From: an uncultured Mycoplasmatota bacterium
GTDB taxonomy: Bacteria; Bacillota_I; Bacilli_A; RF39; UBA660
Reading direction: 5' to 3'
Length of the DNA: 38,351 nucleotides
Assembly: GCA_947649365.1 (NCBI GenBank)
Contig: CANSRH010000016.1
Span: 1 to 38,351 of the forward strand
Part shown: piece by piece, positions 1-7,327 of the stretch
How positions within the stretch are numbered: position 1 is the stretch's first letter
Layout: each line of letters opens with the position of its first letter
Program-made: the position numbers and the translations under genes
The notes under the pieces: model-generated
Databases searched by the model: none
Told to the model about the DNA's origin: nothing
The model's input: only the letters and a program-made list of their open reading frames with translations

Positions 1-219
1 TCTTTCTCTTCTTCATACAAGGCATAACTTCTTACAAATACAATGCTTCCTAGTACTACCATTGTTCCAATAATAGAACCAAGGACTACTTTCCTTTTTC
101 TTTTGTTTTTACTAAACCTTTCTAATCCTTCTGGTTTACTTAATGTACCCCCCCCCCAGACGAATTCGACTGGTTGGGAGGATTTTCTTTTCTTTTTTCA
201 TTTTCTTTTCTTTTTTCAT
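1..219 (-). CDS. Membrane-anchored surface-type protein, 5' end only, out of frame at a G10 tract
   Basis: The gene runs off the window at position 1. The start at 219 has a strong ribosome site (AGGAGAGG, 8 nt upstream). The first 20-odd codons give a Lys-rich leader and then ILPTSRIRLGGG, after which ten Gs (148-157) shift the frame and TAA follows four codons later. With 9 or 12 Gs the frame continues as TLSKPEGLERFSKNKRKRK, then a membrane segment (VVLGSIIGTMVVLGSIVFV) and RSYALYEEEK. This looks like an N-in, single-pass anchored protein whose outer domain lies beyond the window. I recall similar 'KRKR + TM + R(S/T)YALYEE' N termini in repeated surface proteins of uncultured gut Firmicutes, but cannot check this. 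No alternative start rescues the downstream frame except an ATG inside the TM. As assembled the gene is OFF. Confidence 0.75.
148..157. repeat. Homopolymer G10 (C10 on +), candidate phase-variation tract
   Basis: Ten consecutive C on the + strand (G on the coding strand) within an AT-rich region. It lies about 21 codons inside the gene that starts at 219. Nine or twelve Gs join the two frames; ten does not. Long G runs are extremely unlikely by chance at this base composition. Confidence 0.9.
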
Positions 220-222
220 TTT
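187..222 (-). repeat. Two tandem 18-bp copies covering the start codon
   Basis: The unit AAAATGAAAAAAGAAAAG occurs twice in tandem on the minus strand (205-222 and 187-204), giving two in-frame ATGs. Only the first is well placed behind the ribosome site. Confidence 0.8.
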
Positions 223-247
223 CTTTTCCTCTCCTATCTTACTTTTT

Positions 248-276
248 ATTCTATCTTACATTGTTTCGAATTACAA
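248..276 (-). promoter_or_regulatory. Sigma-A type promoter of the G-tract gene
   Basis: TTGTAA (271-276), 17-nt spacer, TAGAAT (248-253), about 30 nt upstream of the start codon at 219. Confidence 0.55.
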
Positions 277-288
277 TACTTGAACAAT

Positions 289-316
289 AAAAAAACAGAA
301 AATCAAAAGTTTTCTG
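289..316 (-). terminator. Terminator of sepF-divIVA
   Basis: CAGAAAA/TTTTCTG 7-bp stem (310-316 with 296-302) followed by T7. The divIVA stop codon lies in the loop. Confidence 0.8.
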
Positions 317-728
317 CTATTTCATCAATTACTTCTAACTCATTTTCAACAGCTTGTTTAAATTTACGTTTAAAATTAATTACTTGTCTCCGCAAAGCCT
401 CTGCATCTGCTTCCATTTTTTCCGCTTTAATCAAAGCATCATTAACAATACGAGAAGCATTTCGCTTTGCATCATCAATAATTCCTTTGCTTTCCTCTCT
501 GGCTAACTTTTTCATTTGGTTGGAGGTATCTTCTGCAATTAAAATTGTTCTATTTAAAGTAGCTTCAATATTTTGGTATTTTTCTAAACTTCTACGTAAA
601 GTCAAAAGTTCTTCATCTTGTTTTTTCAATTTATTTAACATTTCTTCGTACTCTTTTGCAACAGTTGCAACAAATTGATTCACTTCTTGTTTATTATAAC
701 CACCAAAGCTATTATTGAACTTTCTCAT
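303..728 (-). CDS. divIVA: DivIVA-domain division/polarity protein
   Basis: 141 aa. The N terminus carries the DivIVA lipid-binding signature (FGGYNKQEVNQFV, residues about 8-20) followed by near-continuous coiled coil to about residue 125. DivIVA/GpsB-family proteins bind curved membrane at septa and poles and recruit division and cell-wall factors. It is shorter than B. subtilis DivIVA and the first residues (MRKFNNSF) differ from the usual MxLTPxDI start, so it may be a DivIVA-like paralogue. It sits 34 bp downstream of sepF in the same direction, matching the usual sepF...divIVA division cluster. RBS AGGTGAGG directly precedes the ATG. Confidence 0.85.
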   Translation of the reverse strand: MRKFNNSFGGYNKQEVNQFVATVAKEYEEMLNKLKKQDEELLTLRRSLEKYQNIEATLNRTILIAEDTSNQMKKLAREESKGIIDDAKRNASRIVNDALIKAEKMEADAEALRRQVINFKRKFKQAVENELEVIDEIAENF

Positions 729-762
729 ACCTCACCTCAAATCCTTTAAAAAACGCTATTTA

Positions 763-1167
763 TTACCACTCAATTTCTGACTCTTCTGGTTTTGTCTTTT
801 CAGGATCATTAGAAATTTTACCTTGAATATTAACATTCTTTGGAGTACACAAATAAATCCCTACACCAATATTTTCCATTTTTCCACCAATAGAATAACA
901 ACACCCACTTAAAAAATCAATAATTCGTTTTGCTTGAGCAGAGGTTACTCTTTTCAAATTAACAACAACACTATTTCTATTTTTTAAATGATCTGCTATT
1001 TGTTGGCTTTCTGAATAAGCTCGTGGCTCCATCAAAATCATTTTATTTCCAACTTTATCTGCTTCTTTTAAAGCATCATCTTCACTTACAGAATAATATT
1101 CATCTTCTGTACCCATCAAATTATCTTCTTCATCTGCAAATAATTTTTTCAATTTACTTAAAGCCAT
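763..1167 (-). CDS. sepF: Cell division protein SepF
   Basis: 134 aa. The SepF core spans residues about 40-112: MILMEPRAYSESQQIADHL, VVVNLKRV, AKRIIDFLSGCCYSIGG and GVGIYLCTP are all recognisable. SepF polymerises into rings, binds the FtsZ C-terminal tail and anchors it to the membrane through an N-terminal amphipathic helix (here MALSKLKKLF). The acidic linker at residues 12-35 is typical. Followed by divIVA, and preceded by its own promoter at 1201-1229. Confidence 0.93.
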   Translation of the reverse strand: MALSKLKKLFADEEDNLMGTEDEYYSVSEDDALKEADKVGNKMILMEPRAYSESQQIADHLKNRNSVVVNLKRVTSAQAKRIIDFLSGCCYSIGGKMENIGVGIYLCTPKNVNIQGKISNDPEKTKPEESEIEW

Positions 1168-1200
1168 ACCTTATCCTCTTCCCTATGTTATTACTTAATA

Positions 1201-1229
1201 ATCATAACAAAGATTCTATCATTTTTCAA
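1201..1229 (-). promoter_or_regulatory. Promoter of sepF-divIVA
   Basis: TTGAAA (1224-1229), 17-nt spacer, TATGAT (1201-1206), 34 nt upstream of the sepF start. Confidence 0.6.
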
Positions 1230-1326
1230 TTACAATTTAAAAAAAGGAATAAATTGGTTTCAAACATTCCCATATAAATTCAAAGATACAACTTTGCACA
1301 TTTTAAATATACTAAAAAAGATTTTA

Positions 1327-2568
1327 TCATCGCAAAAAGCTTCCATCAAATGGTAAGAAATCCAAATGAAGTTTTAAATCTTCCAAACTCAAACAAATCA
1401 AACCAATATAATCGTCTTTCCAAAGTTTCCTTTCTTCAATACTTAAGACCAAATAGCTAAGCAAATAAGTATCAATATCACTAACAATCTTTTGAACCAA
1501 ATTTAAATAAGGAGAAAACATAGCATCTCTTGTCGTATCACGTAAAAATTCTTTTGCTTTTGCAAACAATTGAACATCTTCTCCATCAGGTAATAACTCT
1601 TGTGTTATTTGTCTATACGCTTCTTGTTTCATTGCTTCATTATTCGCTATAATTTTTTTCTCTATGGATATCGTAATTGATTCTGGATAAAGTTGTTTTA
1701 ATAAAAGATCCACTTTTTTAAAAGTATCTCCCTCAATAAGCATTTTATTTTGTAAAGTAGAAAGATTCAAATATTTATCCAATTTTCCCTTAATATTACG
1801 ATGGGATAAAGAAGGCTTAGATACACTTTGTGTATTTTCTAAAGAAGTAGGACCCTCATTTGCATTATTCGCTTTAGAATCGTTTTCCTTTTTTGGAGTA
1901 TCCTCATTTGCATTATTCGCTTTAGAATCGTTTTTTATTTTTATAGTATTCTCATTTACATTATTTAATAAAGAAGAAACTTGATACTTTTTAACAAGTT
2001 TTATAAAATCCTTAGACATTCCAAGTTGAAATAATAAATCATATTGTTGCGTATACAAAATTCCGGATTGATAAAGAATACTCATTTTTTCAGAAATGGT
2101 TTTATAGAAAGCATAAGACTTTTCTTGCATATTACTTTTCAACATAATATTATAAATCACCTTTTTTTCACTTGGAGAAACTCCCAAATAGGAATTTATT
2201 TTATAAACCAATGCATTTCCCATCGCTTCATACCGTTTTAAAGATTTTGCCATATAAAAGGAAACAAATCTTTTCAAATACCACTCCAAAAAAAGAACTA
2301 CATCTTTAAAATTTGCTATGTTTGCTATGATAGTATCTAAAGCATTAAAAATTTTAGCAGGTTCAAGAAAATGAATATCCACTTCATGTTTATCATCTTC
2401 TTCTATAACCCCATCAAAATTAAGTTGTTGAAAGTGCAATAAAATCACTGCTTGCGCAAGCTTACTTTGATTAAACTTGTTTTGTAACAATTCCTCCTCA
2501 AATTGAAGAAGTTCTTTATTACCATATTGAATTAATTTTTTAATTACTTTTCGTACTTTTCTATCCAT
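1327..2568 (-). CDS. Unknown 413-aa cytoplasmic protein with 16-aa repeats
   Basis: I do not recognise this protein. Start chosen at 2568 (MDRKVRKVIKKL) because AAAGGA lies 8 nt upstream; the ATG at 2592 has no ribosome site. The N half (1-210) is helical and charged, without signal peptide or clear TM. The middle (about 205-255) is a low-complexity Asn/Lys/Ser linker with two 16-aa repeats containing NDSKANNANE. The C-terminal 150 residues are again helical. It starts shortly after glyS ends (30 nt), so it is probably co-transcribed under the glyS T-box, and it lies upstream of the sepF promoter. A division-related or tRNA-related role would be guesswork. Confidence 0.75.
   Translation of the reverse strand: MDRKVRKVIKKLIQYGNKELLQFEEELLQNKFNQSKLAQAVILLHFQQLNFDGVIEEDDKHEVDIHFLEPAKIFNALDTIIANIANFKDVVLFLEWYLKRFVSFYMAKSLKRYEAMGNALVYKINSYLGVSPSEKKVIYNIMLKSNMQEKSYAFYKTISEKMSILYQSGILYTQQYDLLFQLGMSKDFIKLVKKYQVSSLLNNVNENTIKIKNDSKANNANEDTPKKENDSKANNANEGPTSLENTQSVSKPSLSHRNIKGKLDKYLNLSTLQNKMLIEGDTFKKVDLLLKQLYPESITISIEKKIIANNEAMKQEAYRQITQELLPDGEDVQLFAKAKEFLRDTTRDAMFSPYLNLVQKIVSDIDTYLLSYLVLSIEERKLWKDDYIGLICLSLEDLKLHLDFLPFDGSFLR
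1855..1975 (-). repeat. 48-bp tandem repeat, 2 full copies plus a partial third
   Basis: CTCATT...CGTTTT units start at 1855, 1903 and 1951 (period 48 bp = 16 codons). The first 32 bp of the first two copies are identical; the third has diverged. In-frame copy-number change would lengthen or shorten the linker of the 413-aa protein without a frameshift. Confidence 0.8.
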
Positions 2569-2597
2569 TTTTTTAAATCCTTTCTCCCCCATTACTT

Positions 2598-3980
2598 TTA
2601 AAACTTAATTCTATCACAAATATAAGAAGATAATTCTTTCACATTCAATTTCACTTGCTCCATCGTATCTCGATTTCGTAAAGTCACAATATTATTTTCC
2701 AAAGTATCATCATCAATAGTAATACAAAATGGTGTACCAACAGCATCGCATCTTCGGTAGCGTTTTCCAATACTTCCTGCCTCATCATAAGAACAAGAAA
2801 ATTCTCTACAAAGTTCTGCAAATATCTCTTGGGCCTTCTGTCCATGAACTTTTTTAATCAAAGGCAAAATAGTAGCTTTTACAGGAGACAAGAAAGGCTT
2901 AATTTTTAAAACTTCTCTTTCCTCTCCATTTTCTAACAATTCTTTATGATAGGCATTCGATAAAACTGCCAAAAACAATCGGTCAACTCCTACAGAAGGC
3001 TCAATCACATACGGAAGATATTTTTCATTCGTTTCTGGATCTAAATAACGTAAATCACATTTGGCATGTTCCATATGCACTCCCAAATCATAATCCGTTC
3101 GATCAGCAATTCCCCATAATTCTCCCCATCCCATTGGGAACAAGAACTCAATATCGGTCGTTGCTTTACTATAAAAAGACAATTCTTCTTTAGCATGATC
3201 ACGATATCTTAAATTTTCCTTTTCTAAACCTAATTCTTTTAAAAAATCCAAACAATAATTTTTCCAATAACCAAACCATTCCAAGTCTGTATTAGGTTTA
3301 CAAAAGAACTCTAGCTCCATTTGTTCAAACTCACGTGTACGAAAAATAAAATTTCCAGGCGTTATCTCATTACGAAAACTTTTACCAATTTGACCTATAC
3401 CAAAAGGAAGTTTTGCACGCATACTTCTTTGTACATTTAAAAAATTAACAAATATACCTTGAGCAGTTTCTCCACGCAAATACACTTTACTTTTGGCATC
3501 TTCTGTAACACCTTGATGAGTTTCAAACAACAAATTAAACTTACGAATTGGAGTAAAATCACATGCTCCACATTTAGGACAAGGAATATGATTTTCTTGA
3601 ATATAAGCCTCTAACTTTTCATTCTCCCATCCATCTCCAGTTTCCGCACCATTTGTAAACTCCTCCACAAGTTTATCTGCTCGTTCACGTGTCTTACATT
3701 TCTTACAATCAATTAAAGGGTCTGCAAAACTAGCAACATGACCACTTGCCACCCAAACCTCAGGATTCATAAGAATTGCTGAATCAAGTCCATAATTATA
3801 AAGATTCTCTTGAATAAACTTCTTCCACCAAGCATTCTTTATATTATTTTTAAGTTCTCGTCCAAGCGAACCATAATCCCAAGTATTCGACAATCCTCCA
3901 TAAATTTCACTTCCTTGAAATACAAATCCATACTGCTTACAATAATTTACTAATTCTTCCATGGTAATCTTTTTATTCAT
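2598..3980 (-). CDS. glyS: Glycyl-tRNA synthetase, single-chain dimeric type
   Basis: 460 aa. Class II synthetase of the alpha2 type rather than the GlyQ/GlyS tetramer of many bacteria. Visible: Gly-binding N terminus (GFVFQGSEIYGGLSNTWDYG), zinc-type pairs CKKC and CPKCGAC, motif 2 region (FRNEITPGNFIFRTREFEQ), motif 3 (PSVGVDRLFLAVL) and the C-terminal anticodon-binding domain. It charges tRNA-Gly with glycine using ATP. Start at 3980 (MNKKITMEELVNYC), preceded by TAGGAGGAG; the longer open frame upstream is T-box RNA, not protein. Expression is controlled by the T-box leader. Confidence 0.96.
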   Translation of the reverse strand: MNKKITMEELVNYCKQYGFVFQGSEIYGGLSNTWDYGSLGRELKNNIKNAWWKKFIQENLYNYGLDSAILMNPEVWVASGHVASFADPLIDCKKCKTRERADKLVEEFTNGAETGDGWENEKLEAYIQENHIPCPKCGACDFTPIRKFNLLFETHQGVTEDAKSKVYLRGETAQGIFVNFLNVQRSMRAKLPFGIGQIGKSFRNEITPGNFIFRTREFEQMELEFFCKPNTDLEWFGYWKNYCLDFLKELGLEKENLRYRDHAKEELSFYSKATTDIEFLFPMGWGELWGIADRTDYDLGVHMEHAKCDLRYLDPETNEKYLPYVIEPSVGVDRLFLAVLSNAYHKELLENGEEREVLKIKPFLSPVKATILPLIKKVHGQKAQEIFAELCREFSCSYDEAGSIGKRYRRCDAVGTPFCITIDDDTLENNIVTLRNRDTMEQVKLNVKELSSYICDRIKF

Positions 3981-3994
3981 ACTTTCTCCTCCTA

Positions 3995-4120
3995 AAAAAT
4001 AAAAAGCTAAAGAACAAACATAGGGACGAGCAAACACCCGCGGTTCCACCCTACTTATTCTTTAGTCGAATCACTTTATTTATATAACTCCGAGTTTTCC
4101 AAGCTCATCAACGTTTGTAT
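3995..4120 (-). promoter_or_regulatory. T-box riboswitch of glyS with short Stem I region
   Basis: Contains the T-box core GGGTGGAACCGCGGGT (within 4037-4052). A terminator pairs CTAAAGAA (4058-4065) with TTCTTTAG (4007-4014) and is followed by a T-rich run (3995-4005); the glyS ribosome site comes right after. Uncharged tRNA-Gly would stabilise the antiterminator. Only about 55 nt separate the inferred transcript start (about 4120) from the terminator arm, much less than a classic Stem I plus Stems II/III. Confidence 0.9.
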
Positions 4121-4126
4121 ATAAAA

Positions 4127-4155
4127 ATTATATGAAGAAATCCCTAAAAAAACAA
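4127..4155 (-). promoter_or_regulatory. Promoter of the glyS T-box transcript
   Basis: TTGTTT (4150-4155), 17-nt spacer, perfect TATAAT (4127-4132). It overlaps nothing but the 3' end region of the upstream 122-aa gene and sets the transcript start at about 4120. Confidence 0.7.
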
Positions 4156-4162
4156 GTAAAAC

Positions 4163-4531
4163 TTAAAACAAACGATTTTTCATTCTCTTATATTCCTCTT
4201 TTACAGACAAATATTCTTCCTCACTCAAGGTAAATCCTAGTTCCAGTCTTTCCTCCAAAGATAAAAAAGAAGATTGTTTTTCTAAAGCAGATATCTCTTT
4301 TTCATAAACAAAAGGAAGTTGTTGCAAATAATAAACAGTAGGACAATTTTTTCTTTTATATGGTTGAAGCAACATTTTATAAAGAAGATATCTTTCATAA
4401 TGATACAATTCTTTCACCTTCAAAACTTCTGCTAATTTTTGTAAAAGAGAATAGGCATACAAATCAATGTTAAAGAATCGTAATTGGCATGTGTTTATCT
4501 TTTTTGATAGACTTAGTTTTTCATAAAACAT
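4163..4531 (-). CDS. Unknown 122-aa basic protein
   Basis: Not recognised. Helix-rich, Tyr/Leu/Lys-rich, no signal peptide or membrane segment. The C-terminal part (SLEERLELGFTLSEEEYLSVKEEYKRMKNR) is strongly helical. It stands alone between the Fic gene terminator and the glyS promoter. The ribosome site (GAGAT before the ATG) is weak. Real-gene status is likely from its length and codon use, but function is unknown. Confidence 0.55.
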   Translation of the reverse strand: MFYEKLSLSKKINTCQLRFFNIDLYAYSLLQKLAEVLKVKELYHYERYLLYKMLLQPYKRKNCPTVYYLQQLPFVYEKEISALEKQSSFLSLEERLELGFTLSEEEYLSVKEEYKRMKNRLF

Positions 4532-4652
4532 ACTTTAATCTCATTCTATCAATTAAATTAATTATTAAATCTCTACTAGATGCTTTCATAGATAGAAATT
4601 TATCAATATATCATTAAGAAAAAATACAGTAATTCAAACGATTTAAAGCATA

Positions 4653-4691
4653 AAAAACATCCTACTCTTAATAAATTATTTTGGTAGAATG
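4653..4691 (-). terminator. Terminator of the Fic gene
   Basis: CATTCTAC/GTAGGATG (4684-4691 with 4659-4666, 8 bp with one G-T pair), long AT loop, then T6. Confidence 0.6.
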
Positions 4692-4704
4692 ATATTTTTT
4701 TTAA

Positions 4705-5454
4705 TTATTTTTCTTCGATTTCAAAATTTAATAGCTCTTCACAAGTTTTTTCATACAAATCTTGTTCATGTTTAATAGTATCAATTAAAAACATTTTATC
4801 ATGTTTATATTCCTTTAATCCCCTCATATAATAAGACTTATCATCATCTAATACAATAAATGGCATAATATTATTTCTTAAACATTCCTTAAACATAATA
4901 ATTCTTCCAACAAGTCCATTTCCATCTCCAAAGGGATGAATTTTCTCAAATTGATAATGAAAATCAATAATATCTTCTAAAGTAATATCATATTTAGAAT
5001 TATATTCATTTAATAAATTGTCAATTTCTTTTTCTACATCTTCAGGTGGAGTTGTATTAATAACATGAACAAGTCCTATCATATTAGGAACAACTTTAAA
5101 ACCTCCAACATTATATCTAGGATTTTCTTCATCACTAGTATTTCTTTTTAATATCTTATTCATTTCAATTATCATATCTTTTGTCAGAAGTTCTTCTACA
5201 TTATCTAAAATATAATCAAATAATTTAAAATGATTCTTAGATTCAGTTAAATCATCTAATTTAATTAAATCGTCACTTTTAGGAATAAATGAGGATGTAT
5301 CAAAGATTGCTTCAGTTTGATCACTAGTTAATCTGCTTCCTTCAATTTTATTAGAATTATAGGAAAAATTAACTTGTGAATAATGGTATATATTTCCTTT
5401 AAACTTTGATTCTTTTTGTTTAATTAACTCATTTTTAATTTTATTTATATCCAT
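4705..5454 (-). CDS. fic: Fic-domain protein with N-terminal inhibitory motif
   Basis: 249 aa. Fic proteins usually transfer AMP to Ser/Thr/Tyr of target proteins. The Fic loop is HPFGDGNGLVGR (H173 to R184): the catalytic His and final Arg are present but the first Arg of the HPFx(D/E)GNGRxxR consensus is Leu181. An N-terminal class II inhibitory helix motif (S/T)xxxE(G/N) is present as SNKIEG (residues 34-39), so the protein is expected to be self-inhibited and no separate antitoxin is needed. RBS GGAGG (5464-5468). It interrupts the conserved recO-glyS order and has its own terminator, which suggests insertion of an accessory gene. No antitoxin gene is evident beside it. Confidence 0.9.
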   Translation of the reverse strand: MDINKIKNELIKQKESKFKGNIYHYSQVNFSYNSNKIEGSRLTSDQTEAIFDTSSFIPKSDDLIKLDDLTESKNHFKLFDYILDNVEELLTKDMIIEMNKILKRNTSDEENPRYNVGGFKVVPNMIGLVHVINTTPPEDVEKEIDNLLNEYNSKYDITLEDIIDFHYQFEKIHPFGDGNGLVGRIIMFKECLRNNIMPFIVLDDDKSYYMRGLKEYKHDKMFLIDTIKHEQDLYEKTCEELLNFEIEEK

Positions 5455-5455
5455 A

Positions 5456-5575
5456 TTACATATCCTCCAATGAAATATTAATACCTAACTCACAATGTTT
5501 ATAAAATTCTAAAACATTTAAACGATACTTTGGTTTACTATAATTATATATACAAAGATTTTCTTTATAAATCAA
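5456..5575 (-). other. Open 39-codon stretch upstream of fic, possible gene remnant
   Basis: The gap between recO and fic is open in one minus frame, ending in the peptide NVLEFYKHCELGINISLEDM then TAA, 2 bp before the Fic start. It lacks an ATG; a TTG at 5575 has no ribosome site. It could be the tail of a former partner gene carried in with fic, or chance. Confidence 0.25.
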
Positions 5576-6296
5576 GCATTTTCTGTAAAAATTTTTTACT
5601 ATTCAAATAAAGACCTGTGTAACGTTCATAATAACGATGAATAAAAAAATTAATCTCTTTTACAATAGCTTCATGAATAGAAAGTTTAGAAATGGAAGCA
5701 ATCTCCACATAATAATACATACGAATCATTTGAATGGTTTTAGGAGAAACGACAATTTGATTGGTATAACACGATTTACAAACATAACCACCCGCATCAG
5801 CATCAAGTGTCACAATATTTGTTTTATTCCCACACAAAATACAAGAATCCAACTCCAAACCAACACCCAAATACGGAAGAAATTTAAGTTCTAAAATATT
5901 TGTAATCACCAAAGGATCCATTTTCTCTTCTATTTTTTTAACACCTGCCAAAAACAAATCATACAAAATAGTATTCTTGCATTGTTTAAAAACTTGTACG
6001 GTAAGTTCAGTCAAATAATTCAAATAACTCACAAGCAAAATATCACTTTTAATCGTTTTAAAATCACAAATCAAATCCACATCTTTTAAAATAGACAATT
6101 TCTCTTCTTTGTAATAAATATAAAAAAAACCATAAGTAAATTTCATGGTTAAAGCACGCATAGGACTTTTCATTGATTGAACTCCCTTACACATCAGTCC
6201 CAAAATTCCATATTCTTTGGTAAACAGTTGCACAATTTTAGAAGTTTCTCCATAAGGAGTCTCAAAAACGATGATTCCCTCTACTTTTGTTATCAT
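5565..6296 (-). CDS. recO: DNA repair protein RecO
   Basis: 243 aa with start at 6296 (MITKVEGIIVFETPYGETSKIV). The N-terminal OB fold and the zinc finger C-x2-C ... C-x2-C (CILCG at about 147 and CKSC at about 173) are present. RecO works with RecR to load RecA on SSB-coated ssDNA in gap repair. The longer frame beginning MWRKRR at 6323 lacks a ribosome site; AGAAGAGTGAAGAG precedes 6296. Its start lies inside the end of the small upstream ORF (35-bp overlap), so the two are translationally coupled. Confidence 0.93.
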   Translation of the reverse strand: MITKVEGIIVFETPYGETSKIVQLFTKEYGILGLMCKGVQSMKSPMRALTMKFTYGFFYIYYKEEKLSILKDVDLICDFKTIKSDILLVSYLNYLTELTVQVFKQCKNTILYDLFLAGVKKIEEKMDPLVITNILELKFLPYLGVGLELDSCILCGNKTNIVTLDADAGGYVCKSCYTNQIVVSPKTIQMIRMYYYVEIASISKLSIHEAIVKEINFFIHRYYERYTGLYLNSKKFLQKMLDL

Positions 6297-6387
6297 TCTC
6301 TTCACTCTTCTTTTTCTCCACATAATGTAAATAATCCATTACACTACCTGACTCTTTAAATTTATTCCATGCTTCTTTTTTATTCAT
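6262..6387 (-). CDS. Small 41-aa protein between era and recO (YqzL position)
   Basis: ATG at 6387 behind AGAGGG; codes MNKKEAWNKFKESGSVMDYL... and ends in TGA at 6262 inside recO. Many Bacilli encode a very small protein (YqzL) exactly here; the pattern 'W-x-x-F-x-x-(S/T)-G-x-x-x-x-Y-L' resembles that family. Function is unknown. The overlap with recO suggests coupled translation. Confidence 0.65.
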   Translation of the reverse strand: MNKKEAWNKFKESGSVMDYLHYVEKKKSEENDNKSRGNHRF

Positions 6388-6438
6388 TGTTTTTTCCCTC
6401 TATCTTTCTAACTATATATTGGGAAGATTTTTCAAATT

Positions 6439-7323
6439 TTATTCAAATTCATTAAAACCTAATTCATGAAGCAATTTTTCTTTTTCTCTCCACTTGCGAA
6501 TGGTTTTCACATAAAGTTCTAGATACACCTTTTTTCCAAGCATTTCTTCAATATCTTTTCGAGCCAAAGTCCCTACTGTTTTTAATCGTTCCCCATTTTT
6601 ACCAATCACAATTTTTTTAATAGAATCCCGATCAACAATAATATCTACACCAATCGTAACAAGGTCTTTTGTATCTTCATAAACAGTTGTCACACAAGTC
6701 AAACTATGAGGTACTTCCTCAATGGTGAGCTCTAAAAGTTTTTCCCTTACAAACTCACTAATCATAAAAGTAGTACTATTACTAGTCAAAGTATCCTCAT
6801 CAAAATAACGAACATTATCCTTTAAATATTTACGCAAAACTCTTGCCAACCGATCGACATTATCAAAAGTCAAGCTACTAACAGGAACAATTTCTGCAAA
6901 AGGAAACAAATCCTTATAAGTAGTAATTGCTTTTAAAATTTCCTCTTCCTTTAATTTATCAATTTTATTCAAAACAAGCAAAACCGGTACTTCTGTTGTA
7001 CGTAAAGCATCCATAATAAACTGATCGCCCTTGCCAAAAGGGACACTTGCATCAACAACAAACAAGATAGCATCCACATCACGCATCAAAGCAAGAGATT
7101 GTTTATTTAAAATTTTCCCTAATTTACTTTTAGGCTTATGAATACCTGGAGTATCCACAAAAACAATTTGCATATCCTCTTCATTATATACCCCTTGAAT
7201 CACATTTCGAGTTGTCTGCGCCTTATCAGACGTAATAGCAACCTTTGCACTAACAAGCGCATTCAAAAGTGTCGACTTTCCAACATTCGGTCTACCTATA
7301 ATACTAACAAATCCACTTTTCAT
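6439..7323 (-). CDS. era: GTPase Era, 30S ribosome assembly
   Basis: 294 aa from ATG 7323 (MKSGFVSIIG), with AGGTG 9 nt upstream. G1 GRPNVGKST, G2 region TTRNVIQG, G3 DTPGIH, G4 NKID and G5-like SS(L) motifs are all present. The C-terminal KH domain carries IVIGKNGERLK. Era binds the 3' end of 16S rRNA and acts in late 30S assembly, consistent with ybeY upstream. It overlaps the dgkA stop by one short step (start inside the dgkA 3' end region). Confidence 0.97.
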   Translation of the reverse strand: MKSGFVSIIGRPNVGKSTLLNALVSAKVAITSDKAQTTRNVIQGVYNEEDMQIVFVDTPGIHKPKSKLGKILNKQSLALMRDVDAILFVVDASVPFGKGDQFIMDALRTTEVPVLLVLNKIDKLKEEEILKAITTYKDLFPFAEIVPVSSLTFDNVDRLARVLRKYLKDNVRYFDEDTLTSNSTTFMISEFVREKLLELTIEEVPHSLTCVTTVYEDTKDLVTIGVDIIVDRDSIKKIVIGKNGERLKTVGTLARKDIEEMLGKKVYLELYVKTIRKWREKEKLLHELGFNEFE

Positions 7324-7327
7324 ACTT

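Noticed and set aside
43-678. Long + strand open frame across the G10 gene and divIVA
   Set aside because: Antisense to two better-supported minus-strand genes; composition (Phe/Leu/Ser-rich) is that of a shadow frame.
3981-4049. N-terminal extension of glyS (MEPRVFARP...)
   Set aside because: It is translated T-box RNA; GGAGGAG places the start at 3980.
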